NCBI RefSeq assembly: GCF_014898815.1
Contig: NW_026515546.1
Span: 62,001 to 126,000 of the forward strand
Length of the DNA stretch: 64,000 nt
Source: Panonychus citri
Lineage: Eukaryota; Arthropoda; Arachnida; Trombidiformes; Tetranychidae
Reading direction: 5' to 3'
Made by a program: the position numbers and the translations under genes. The notes under the pieces were generated by a model. It was not told the DNA's origin, did no database searches, and was given only the letters and a program-made list of their open reading frames with translations. Numbering within the stretch: the stretch's first letter is position 1; every line of letters starts with the position of its first letter. Below are positions 24,601-37,914 of this stretch, piece after piece.

Positions 24601-27600
24601 TAACATTAATAAGAATGTGATATTTCATCATGTTTCACCCCATTTTGATGATAAGTTCATGATGAACATGAAATATTATACCCATTCAGATATATTAATA
24701 AGTATATTCTGACTTTTTTTACACTTGGGATGTTGATTGAAGTTACAGTTCAAGAGTCAACACAGTAAATGATTACCTGTCTAGTTGTTACCTTAACCAT
24801 TACCTTTTTCACTTAGTCAATTTATAATAATTAGTAAGAAACACCATGAGAATCTATTGAGATTATAATTAGATATCATGATAAATAATCAATCACAATC
24901 AAAGGTCATCAAAGTAATTTACAACTTAACAAACTATTAATAATTTATCGTCCTGAGAGACTGGACATTGAAAGATACTCAATTATAATGATAATCAAAA
25001 TGAATCAACTTGTCTAGCTGATTGTTGGACATTATAAAAATGGTTATCAACAATTTAAATGATATAAGATGTGACAGAATCTATTATAACAGTCAATCAA
25101 TTAAATTAATCATTCTCTTTGATTAGATTATCTCTTATCAAAAAATATTTACGATTATCAATCATATGATTGTGATTAATGTATACGGAATTGATTGTTA
25201 ATTACAGTTACTATTTTCCCTAGACAATTTAATGTAACGAAAGGGATTTGTTATATTATCTTCAACGATAATGATAACTTCCTAATGAAAAAAGTTCTGA
25301 TTGAATTCATGGATTGTATTTCATTTGATACATTTGAATATATTATGAATACAATGTAAACAAGACAAAAATAACAGCTCTTATTTTGGACTTTTTTTTA
25401 ATAATAATCAACAATCAAGAGCAAGAATTGAATGTTTCAAGTGGATAGAGATGAATATAAACTAATGAAATTAAGTCGAGTGAAAATTTGTCTTCATTTA
25501 ACTTGCTAATTAACACTCTCAAGTGGATTAGTTCACTTGATTAATTAGGATGCTGATCAACATTTTCATCACCTTCAACTGGAAATGAATATTATGTTCA
25601 CCTTGAGAACAGGGTGAATTTTTTTTCTCTCACCTTAGAGATTCCAAAATGAAAAATCAGTAAGATTATCATCAAGAGTGTTGATTGTTAATCAACATTT
25701 TAAATATAATTTACATTTTATATTTGCAAATCTAATTGATTATTGTTGCATTTCAATATGATTGTAAATAGATTCGGAAAGTAGTCTGCTAATGTTATTG
25801 AAAGTTATCATGAAATTTTGCTTTAAATTTGAATAAATTTACGACATTAATGTGAGATTCATTGTAGACTTTGAGCATTTACGTGAATTTAATAACTCGA
25901 AAGTGACGTAATTCGTTGTATACTAAATACTTTCCTATTTGTGAACGGAAGTTCAGGTGAAATAATTCACCCTGACATCCGGTTGATTGAAAACTCTCTA
26001 ACATCGTGATCCCTTTAAAAAACAAAAGATTGTATGAATTTTCCTGTAATTTCTCAGGTAATATCGATTCTACAAAATTCGTGAGCATGATGTTGTTTTC
26101 TCTTTGAATAGGAAACTTGATCGCCAGTTCCATTGTACATCAATGGATTTGTATCTAATCTTTAACTAAATTTCCGGGTTATCACCTTTAAACTATTGTT
26201 CTCATCACAATTTACCATGATCGGAATCAAAATTGAGTAAACAATCGTAGATTTAAGGTCAATGTCAAGAATTATATGTAAATTGAATCGTTGAATTGGA
26301 TTAATTGAATTCATGACTGAGGGCGGTTGAAAGTTTTTTACACTTCAGACTTGATTATTTCCCATCATGATTGGTCTGAATTTTATTCCTCATGTTTTTT
26401 TCTTGGTGAAAACTCATTGATAAACAAATATACTTGAAAAATACTCACAATAAGAACCATTTTCAGTTGCACAATTCAAAGACGAACCATTTAGAGGAGG
26501 AAAGTGGAAATAGAAAAGAGAAATTGTTATGATATATCATCTCAAGAGTATATTAGTTATACAAGATTTTACTTTTCACTGTTACTCCTTAAATCCAATT
26601 CTTATGTTACCATGAACTCTCATGAAATGCTGGTCTTAATTAAAAAAAAACTTCTCAACTTTGAAACGATAACATTATGAGAAATTCTTGTTTTTATAAT
26701 AGTAACAATTTTAATTATTCATAGACGAAAAGAAGACAATTCCATCTTAATCTTTGGCTCGAAATGTTAGTGCAAAAGAATTACTTTCGAACTCACCTTG
26801 TAAACTTCCTGGAATCGAATTTTTTTTTCATCAATTTGAATTTAAATGAAACAATTAACATCTTAGTATATTCATGAACTTAAGGGCGACAAATAGTTTA
26901 ACGAATTATCTATTTAAAGATCATGGAAATTGTGGAAAATAAGTTTTTCTATTTCAATTATTTTCCATTCTAAATCTATCAGATGAAAGCTTAATCTTTA
27001 CTATTCTCATAATCAAAGTTCATCCTTTGGGGATTAAACTCCAATTCAATTACTGAGAGTTTATGAATGAATTATTTATTCACTCGATATTCATTTCTTG
27101 TTTATTTACCGTAATTACCTGAAATAATAAAAATTGAGAAAATGTCTTTATAAAACTAACATTATAACATTATTATACTTTTATTATAGTAAATCAAATG
27201 TTAACAGTCACAAATTAATATAATATTTTTGTTTTCATCTATTCATCTGATGACAATTAGTTAATTGTGAATAACAAAATTACCTTAAGATGAGACAACA
27301 GGTTGAAGATGTTAAAGTTAATGTTAAATTGAACAAATTGTAATCATATGTTGAGGATTTGTTGTTATTGTTGCAATTGATTAAAAAGTAGATGATTAAA
27401 TCTAATGATGATCAACAATCAGTAGCTGATTGATATTAGAAACTAAATAGTAAATCAAGTATCAAATGTTAACAGTTGAATGATAAACAAAAGACTCAAT
27501 GTTACCTAAAAACGATTGAGTTTATATATTGGAATCGAAGTTGAAAAAACCGTTACTTGGACCTAAAGATGAGAGGAGGAGGAAGACGAAAGTAGATGAT

Positions 27601-30600
27601 GACGGTGATGATGAGAAGGAGGGGATGATGATGATGATGATGGAAGAAAACAGGCCAGAATATTTTCTTCAGTCTTTCTTTTTTTCATCTTCAACTTTTG
27701 AGTGAGAATTTAGATTCAGGTTGTTACGTGTTAAAGGTTATGACTTTTTTTCTCTTTCTTTTCTCTTGATAACATTTCATCTCGATCATGTAAACGATTT
27801 CGAATTTGGAAGAACAATTTTCGTTGGAAAAACCAACTACGTACATTGCGTATCTTTCGAACGTCATTTGAAATGTTCTAATCGCGTTTCGCTCATTTGG
27901 TTAACGAGAGAGAAAAACTTTTTCTTTTTCTACAGGGCAATTCAGCTACTTTGTTGGTTTTCTTTTCACGATTTCTCAAAAACTACTAGACCGATAGGGT
28001 CCATATTTCATCTATGGAAGTTTGGGTGATACTCACTTGTCATATTTCAAGGTCAAGGTCATAAAGGTTATTCGTGAAAGAACGCACTTGAAGGTCATTT
28101 GAAGAACTTTTTGAAAACTGGAAATTTTTTTAAGCCTACCTGTGATGTTTTATCATTCCTGTACTTACAGGGTCTGATGCAATTTGCTTTCTGTAAAAAG
28201 TTATCTAAAGTAATCGATTTTGTTTTAGCGCAATACCAACGTTGCTTTGTGATATTATTATTTTTTGACTTCATGACCAAGCTTAAAAAAATTTCTAGTT
28301 TTCAAAAAGTTCTTCAAATGACCTTCAAGTGCGTTCTTTCACGAATAACCTTTATGACCTTGACCTTGAAATATGACAATTGAGTATCGGCCAAACTTCC
28401 ATAGACGAAATATGGACCCTATCGGTCAAGTAGTTTTTGAGAAATCGTGAAAAGAAAACCAACAAATTAGCTGAATTGCCCTGTATATCTTTTTCATTGA
28501 ATGTGAATCATCATGATCGTAAAAAATAATAAGTATTGCAATATAACCTTGACCATTGATTTATATAAGTGACCAGTTCTGATTTTTACAGACTAACAAT
28601 AATTACAATTATGTTTAGAAATCAGTTAATCTACTAAATAATAAACCTAAATCTCAAATAATCCATCAGAAAATCAGAATATAAAATTTTGTTTCATTTT
28701 CTTTGTCGATTTTGAAAAAAAAACGAACAAAAAAAAGTTCTAATACCCATTTATTCACATTTGTTCCTCTTGATTTGATTAAAGTTTTTCTACCATCACA
28801 AACCACCACAAATCTACACACACACCTAACTGACCAATGTCCAAAGATGACACACACAATTGTCAATCCTAATGTTGAAAAATTGTGACTTAAAATTGAT
28901 GAATAAAAACAAATAATGATAATTGACTTGTTGTTGCTTCGTTGTTGAGTATTAGTTTTATAATCTTATCATTATTATTCAGCCATCATCCTGAAATAAT
29001 GGATGAAAGGGCAAAAATTTCAGATTCAAAAACTAAACCTGCAATATGATCATGAACTTTACTCATGATGATAAATTATCATCCTCTCTCGGTGGTTATT
29101 TGTTATTTGATATTCAGTTGACCATTCATATAAACAATAATAATAAAATGACCAGATTCACCCTGAGAACCAGAATCGTTTCATTTTAATGGATAACCTT
29201 TAGGATACAAATTGTAATATATGATGAAGATGATTAATGAAAACATCATGGATGCTGAAACAACCATGATAAAAACAATCGTTTCAACTGTTGGAGTAGC
29301 AAAAGAGTTTTTATCATCCTTCATCTTCATTATTCATCTCTCTTACTTTACCATATATTATATCATCATCACGTATTGATAAACGCCTACATCATTATCA
29401 TCATAATCATCATCTTATCATCCTTGAACTATTGCCATGGAAGGACAGAATCGTTTTCCTCTTATGGGAAATAAATCATTTTGTTTTTCAAAGTTTCAGT
29501 TTCCGGTTTTGTTACTCGACTTTTTTTTATCTCTCATCTTCATCTTCATCTTTATCATCATCTTCATAGTCATTAACATTTGCCATTGTCATCTAAATTC
29601 ATTTTCATCAACATGATTATTATCATCATCATGGTGATAATAATAATTTTCCTGATAACATGATAAGAGTGATGAATAAAATGATACTAACGATGGTAAA
29701 GGATTAAGGTTGATGATCATGATCATGATGATAATCAAAGATGAGGGATGAATAGAAGGTCGGAAAGGATCAAATGAAATTGATAACATCCTTTTACTGT
29801 TATCAAACAAATGGGCCTTTTATCGGTCAGCAAACTGACCATTAACACTTTTCACAAGTTGTTAACAAAAGGGATTTGTTAAAGGATGAGGATGGATGGA
29901 CATGTAAAAGTAAAGGAAATGGTTAAATTAACAGTATCATCATTAATTAATTCATTAGTTTGCTAAGTAATAATTATGGTCAAGCATTTTTTTTTTCCTG
30001 GTTTTTGCTGACCATTTACTGGAAAATTGAATATCTATTTCCTAGACAATTTTATCAACGGAAACAAATTACAACATTTTGATGAGTTTATTCAAAAGCA
30101 ATTGATACTGATCATCTCATTTATCCATGTTAAAGTTTTGATAACAATTAACTTTGATTACGAGTTTGATTCATTAATAATAAGCTGAGATTTTCATTCA
30201 TAATGTTACTTTCAGTTTAACATCATCTTGATAGGAAATTCACTGACCAATCACCTCCTCCCAGTGGATTCAATCTCATTCACGATTGACTGTTGATTTG
30301 TCCAAACAGAAAGACATTTAAAAAATATTTCACACTAATATTCAGTTCATGTTCATGGGGAGATAAACTGAAAATCAATTAAACCAGAACAAGTGAATGA
30401 ATCTGATGAAAAAATAAAAATGAAATAAATTGAGGATTGAAGATAAAAAATAAATTTATTTCCATGAAAATTACCAATACACTTATCTGAATTCTGATTT
30501 AGTCTACCATGAATTCAATACCTTTCATTTACTACTAACTGAATTGAGTATAATATGAATATATATCAATATGATTGAGATTCTATTGAACTAATAACTG

Positions 30601-33600
30601 GTCAAATTTTGGGTCAAAATTGTTTCACCATCTCTCTCATAGTCAATGCAATTACCACTTGAGGCATTATTGTATACATGCATGTATTCATGTAATAACT
30701 TGAGCATTTTCACCAAGTGTTATCATGTACAGGGCATTTCACCAAGTTTCCAACAAGTTTTTCGCGAATAACTTTTTTGTCTTTGGGTATTTAGGCTCCA
30801 GACTCGAGTTATGGGAGTTTGAGCGATACTCAATTGTCATATTTCAAGGTCAAGGTCATAAAGGTTATTCATGAAAGAAGGCACTTGAAGGTCATTTGAA
30901 GAACTTTTTGAAAACTAGAAATTTTTTAACGCCTAGTCATGAAGTAAAAAAATAGTAATAACACTAAACAACGTTGGTATCGCGCAAAAACAAAATCAGT
31001 TACTTAAGATAAATTTTTACTGAAAGCAAATTGAATCAGACCCTGTAAGTAAAGGAATAATAAAACATCACAGGTAGGCTTTAAAAAATTTCTAGTTTTC
31101 AAAAAGTTCTTCAAATGACCTTCAAGTGCCTTCTTTCATGAATAACCTTTATGACCTTGACCTTGAAATATGACAATTGAGTATCGCTCAAACTCCCATA
31201 ACTCGAGTATGGAGCCTAAATACCCAAAGACAAAAAAGTTATTCGCGAAAAACTTGTTGGAAACTTGGTGAAATGCCCTGTATATTATTAACTCATTTCT
31301 GTAAGGTAATTGGTAAAAGCATAATAAAAGTAACAATATATCAACTAACAGGCTCTGATTTTTACACCAAACATCATGGTGATAATTCTGATGGTAGATT
31401 GACATTAGGTTATCTCGAAAAGGTAATATTAATAAAAATCATCTCAAATTTTCTGGTCAACTTTATTTGGATAACTTCATTTCTCCTCATTTGACCTGAA
31501 CTTTACTCCAAGTTTGGGTGAGTTTGGAATTTTGAATTGAAATTCCACAAGGTTCAAAATCACCATGAATCATTGAACTTTTTGTTTAAACTCTGTTGGA
31601 ATTTAAATCAAAAAGTAAATCCTAGTTAACCTTTTACATGGAAATTAATTTGAAATTAATTATATGTAAACTTTCTGGATCAAGATGATTATCGTAAATG
31701 GTGTTAAATAATCAAAGCTACTGTCATTGTCTTTAATTGAACTAATGTTTATCTCACAATTAATAGTGATTAAGTTGATCATAATGATCATTATCATCCT
31801 CTTGCTAATTGGAACAACAAAATCATCACATTTTCACGTTACAATTAACTTTTAATGCAATACAAACACAATAAAGTTCATTAACTGAATCAACTGATGT
31901 TAATTAGCATCTTAATTCATTATTATTATATCAGTGAAATGCTAAAGTACAAAATTCAAAGGACAATTTATCTTCTTTGTTTTTTCTAATCTTTAAGGTC
32001 AAGGTCATTGAGGTTATTGAGAAAAACTTTTTCGAATCCTGGTGAACTACCCTGTAGATCTCTTACCAACCTGGTTGTGATCATATTTAGCTAACGAATT
32101 TGGTTGACATGCAAATTAATCAATAACAACTGAGCAATCAGCTAATTAACCTAAATAAAATATGAAACATTTTTCCAAAAATAATCTAATTAAATTTAAT
32201 AAAATTTCGAGAGTGATCCGAGTTTAATTGTTCAACGAAAATGATGATTGAGAATATAAAATTAACTATTATTTTCGGTGAGTGAAAATTAGACTCGAAA
32301 ATATTTAACAAAATTCAATTGAGAAAATAAATTGTAACATTCAACTGTAATTGAAATCGACATGATTAATTCAGATCAGATTATTAGCATTTAAATTGAT
32401 ATCGCAATAGAAAAAGTAATAAAGATAATATATTACATAAGAGGGATAATTATCAATTAGAATTGTAATTTAACCATAGCAATGAAAAACAATTTGGATC
32501 CAGTGAAAAGAAAAGGTAATCGCCAAGATTGTGATGATTATGATTGGAGAGATGAAATAAAAGCCCCAAGTTAATGATTAACAATTTAGAGAGATAATAT
32601 TTTACAGGTAATGTCTACCCACCTTCACCACGGTGGGTAATAGTTATCAGATAAATTACCTCTATAGAGTTTGATATTATCAGTTTGTTAGTTTTTCGTT
32701 CAAGTTTTTACCTTTCATTAAAAGATAACGGTAAATGTTGGATTATTATTACTTGGAAATCAATTGACTTGAAATATAAAAGATGAAAGAGAAATTAGAA
32801 AGGTAAGTAAGAAGCGAGTGGTGATTATGGTTTATCATCATTTTCATCATCATCATCCATTGATGGTAAGTATCATCTTCTAACGATTGAAAGGAAAACC
32901 ATGTAAAAGCTCAAAATGTTAAAATTTACTATCACTTAACATTGATAATATTTCACCTTGTTCGGCAGGTGAATAGCTTTTCATCATCTTTACCTTCATC
33001 ATCCTTTATAATACACTTGATGAATTAGACGATCACCTTTATGTACAAAAGGGAACCCGGAAGAACATGAATTAATCATGTTGTATCAGTGAGTTTTTTT
33101 TTCATCTTCTTTTCAGGTTAACTGTAATTCCGGTGATAAAGTATGTCACCGGAATTTTGCTGCTGCTTTGAAATTTGCATTTCTTTGATTCTAACTGTCT
33201 GATTAGTATTTCTTATCATGGTTGAACTTTATCTCAAACAGATCAGATAATCTTGAAGATAATGGTTTTCAATACTCGATCAGCATTTGACTGATAAAGG
33301 ATAAAGATTAAAAGAAAACCAGAATCTGATTCTGATTGTTTTCATGTGTATATGAACTATATGGTCATTTCTTAGGTTTGGTTGTTTACTTTTGGACCAA
33401 ATTGAAGGTTTTTCTTGAATTTAGAGAGATAGAAATGACCATTGAATGTTATATGCGTTAGTTTCTCTTGGGACTTACTTGACCATATAGAGAATCCGTT
33501 TATCAGAATATAGCCAAATATAGTGATTAGGAATGGTCATCTCTTGGAACTTGACCTGTTTAGCATTCTTGAAGAAACTATCTGGACGCCACATATAATC

Positions 33601-36600
33601 AAGCCATTTCAATGGTAATAGCCGATAATTAGATGAGGTATTGGTTAATTCATCAGGTATTTTGAGTCGATGATCTTTCCAACTTTGGGAGATGAAAATA
33701 TCTGCAACATAGGTCTAAATATAAATGAGAGAGAAATACAATTAATTTTAAACTGAGAGCTCAGAATTCATTATCAGGGTGATAATCATGCAAATCTGTA
33801 AGTTAATCAGTGTCACTAAGTTAACAATTTCTACACGAAAACAATTAACTTTCATCTATTTATAATTTGAACATATTGTCGATTCACTGAACCGTTAGTT
33901 TAACTTAACTAACTTTCGTAAACTTTATCCGTGAATAATTTGATCTCATCATCATCATTGAACTTTTTTTTTCATTCATGGTGAAAATCAAGTAAACTTT
34001 GTGTCCATTGACCAATATAATCAGTTAAAAGTTGACGGTCAGCCATAGATGTTGTTTGATTGCTGAAAAACTTGTGATGGGAAATTTAGGTTTACTTTAC
34101 CATTCAGAATCTACAAGTTTGATTGTTGAATCATCATGGATTCTGGTGGTGTAATGATATTAATAGATACAAATAGTTTCTTTCCTATTGTATATTTGGA
34201 ATGAGTTTATATATAATTGATCTCATGAGGATTGAATTATCTTCAGGGTAAACTGATGGTGCAAAAATTGATGATAAAGATGAGGATAAATTTCATGATG
34301 AGACTAACCAATGGTAGCCATGTGATGAGTAAGATAATTTACTGATTATCTTGAAATTTTCATCCTCTCAATCTAAAAGGTCAATAACAACAATTGGATA
34401 AGTTGAATATTGTTGATTGTGTTGTTTACATAATCATTTCAATTGACCATTTGAAAGATACACATGAAAGATGACTGACCAATATAAATGAGTTCATTAT
34501 TCAAAGTTTCACGATTAACATGGTACATGAAACACTTGAACCACTTGGTTCGTTTCTAAATCGACCACCAGAACTTTTTGTTCACAGAATTCAACTCTTA
34601 CAATTTCATGATGGAAAGAAATTAGATTTAGTTTGATTTAGAATTCAAATGTTTGGAATTAATCTGAAATTGATTAACCATGTACTCGGTGATTAAACTT
34701 GATCACTTTTCTGTTTCCATGTACTTTTTTTGATAGATTACATTAATGATAAATACTCTTCACCATGAATAATATATATCGAGATGAGATCTTGGTGATG
34801 AGATGATTAATCATGAATCTAAATCACTTTTGTGAAATATTGAACTTAAGGTAAATACTATTTGTATTTGATTCCATATGAAGGTTAACTTATTGACTCT
34901 GATGAATATTAATTGACTTTTATGAATAATTATTTTCAATTAGTTCAAATATACTAAATGGATTCATTGATAAACTTAAACGAGAAAATAGTAATTTAGT
35001 AATTAGCTAATTAATTCAATTCATTTTTTTCAGACCAGACAAATCCGATTAACGTCAAACTAAAGGTAGTCATAATTGGAAACTATTTCAACAACAATTA
35101 ACTGATTAAAATTGTTTCGAAAACTTTTCAATTGTATTTCAATGAAATTGGTGTCAGAATAAAATGACAATTTAAATAAATCATAATATTCAAAATATCA
35201 TAATAATTACAATAGTCAGCAGAATCTTGCTCTTTGTAACTTATTATGAATTCATTCATTTGAATAATTCATTAATTGTAATTACAATTAATTTTTCTCG
35301 CAGTTGATTATTGGAATTAAAGTTTTAAAAATATGAGCACAATTTCATTCATTCACTTAATGGATTGACAATCAGTTGGATGGGAAAATCCTATTGACAG
35401 TAACATGGCAAGAAGAAGATGAAATGAGAAAATTGAAAGTTATCATTTAAATCTAAACAATTCTTGACTTTATTTCACTGAGAATCAGTTTATGGGATGA
35501 GAAAAAAATATATTCATTTATCATGAAATTCATGAGCCAATTTTTTAAAGTAAATTCATTGTTCAAATGTGAGCTATTTATCTACACAAATCCTGAGACT
35601 TGGAATCCTATTTGATTTCAATGACATTAAATAAATTTATTTGATGACATTTGATAAATTGATCCAAGAATTTAAATATTCTGATTGTATCAAATTGTTA
35701 CACCTAATCAATTCAAAAGTTTATTCTCATTTTTGACCTGAATGGCCAAAAACAATTTTCCATATAACCCAATTGAAACAGTTTGTCATAACAATTAACC
35801 CTTTTGTAATAATTTGACCCTAGACCTAAGCCAAATTAAAGGTATAAAAACTGAATCTATCATGGATCAAGCTAAATTTATCTAATTTGAGCTGAAAAAA
35901 AGACTTAAGATTAATATTATTGATATATTTAAGTAAATTGTCTCCATTAAATCATTTGAAACACTCATTTTCTTTTGGAAGTAATAATTACTGAATTGAT
36001 TAATTAATAATTTTTTTGACCTAATTAACCTCGACCTTACTTAAACACTTCTACCTGGATTAAAAGTAAGTACTAATCGTTAATATTCAACTCATTTTCG
36101 TTAGAAATTGTATTTTGACAGCATCATTAACATCTTCGTCATCTAAAGAGTTATATATTCGATTTTAAGAAAATTCTGTCCTTGAAAATGTTCAAGGTCA
36201 TCCATATAGCGATAACCAAATTCATAGTTGATTCAGTTCCTGTGTTCCAAATGAACTGACTTATTGACTTATTATTTTTTGACTTATTCGATGTTATTTT
36301 GATGATATGATGTCAACATATCCTTCAAACTCTCACGCATTCAACAATCAAATTCATAGAATCAAAAGGAAGTGATTTAATTGATCAATGTCAATCGGAA
36401 TAAAAAGTTAATCATTTTGAAGATCAATCAATGAACATCATCTTAATCAATGAGTTGAGTATGAGACAGTTAAAGGTGAGTCTTAACCTTTTTTTTCAGA
36501 GAATATGTTTCTTGTTTCAATGTAAATGTATTCATTTGTAAAATTGAAACATTTTCAGAAATTTTCTTTCCTTATATTTCATTTATATTAATAAAAGTGA

Positions 36601-37875
36601 AAATATTTCTCGTTTCTTATTTGTCGACGATTCTTAATTCTCATTTTGGTATAGTTTTCATGTTCTCAATAGAAATATTTTCACTCAAGTTCCCGAGTTC
36701 TTTCAACGTTATTGTATTTTCTTAATGAGGCCTAACATGATGGAAGAGGATTCCAATGAACTTTATAAAACTCTGTCATTTTATTAGTATTAACTGGAAA
36801 CACCCAAATATTTATAATACAAAGAACAATGAGAAAATGAATTAATATAATCAGTTGATTTCCATGAATTTGGAGTTTCATTGAGTCTCTTTCCTTTTTT
36901 ACTTTTATCTCATGTGAGTTTTATCTCTGAATTGCTAATGAACTTTTTTAATGGCTGATCAAATTGATCATCTATTTATCTATTATCAAGGAAAGAATAT
37001 CATCTAATCACTTATTAGAATTAAAGTGCAAATCATTCAATTTATTCAACTATTTATTCAGATGAGATCAAATGATTCAGATCATCATGTTAATTAACTT
37101 TAAATGATAGAAGTGTAAATTGGTGATCAATTTTTATTCAGTCGTAGTTTTTTTCATTCCAATAGTTGTATAAAAAGGATAAGTTACTGATAAACTGAAT
37201 TAAAGTGAGTTTTAAATTGTTCAGATTTCCGTCAAAATCAATTATCAAAGTGAACTTCATTTGTGTTAAAGTAACATCGATCATCTCGATATTATCATCA
37301 TGAACTTCAAGATTATTCAAGTTGTTATCGTTCTGGTTTATATGTTAGGAGCTTCTTTAGCCTATTCACAAGCTAAATCATATTCTCACTCATCCAGTGA
37401 ACGGAAAAAAGCACAGGATAATAATAATTTATTCTCGCTCGACTTTAAAATATTTTAAAGTTTAAATCAACGATTATTGTTCAATTTTTCTGAAATAAAA
37501 TACTGAAATGTTGAAATTGATAATATAATTTTCTGAATGTAAAACTTTAAACTGAAATAAAATAATTTCGTTGATCAATATTCGTTATCGAACCAAATCA
37601 TTTTAACGAGTTAAAGGTAACGTTTTAAATTCATCGGTATTCAAACGTCAACTCAATGTCATCGGAACATTTCACTCTGAAAATCTAAATAGATAAGTTC
37701 CAATCAAAGGACGATAACTTCAAAATCCAGAATTCTAAATCAAACTCATTATCAATCCTCAATGGAAGACCAGAATCGTTCGATTTATCAGAATTTCGTA
37801 ATTAAATAATGTTTAACAGATCGGTGAAGCTTCTGTACGATTTTCTCGAGTTTTTCGATAAATTATATCAAGAGA

Positions 37876-37914
<39 letters not shown>

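Larger units (their letters stand above)
22809..33478 (-). other. 10.7-kb intron of the chloride channel gene
   Basis: The intron joins MVK|LTLLL (donor GTAAGT at 33478, acceptor GAACAG before 22808). It contains two 555-bp MITEs (27931-28485 and 30728-31282), a decayed end of the same family near 31995-32056, and short hairpins near 32616-33156. Open frames at 22949, 24261, 25879 and 28666 have no recognisable family and weak splice context. The one at 25879-26133 (-) contains NFVESILPEKLQ, but it is not needed for the channel. Confidence 0.7.

Noticed and set aside
25879..26133. 84-codon minus frame with NFVESILPEKLQ, at first considered the N-terminal exon of the channel
   Set aside because: The exons at 53837 and 41637 supply that part of the channel with matching phase, and this frame has no suitable donor.
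27721..28383. Frames of 94-102 codons
   Set aside because: They run across the MITE and its arms, so they are read-throughs of an inverted repeat.
31136..31494. Frames of 89 and 105 codons
   Set aside because: They start inside the second MITE and show no protein family.
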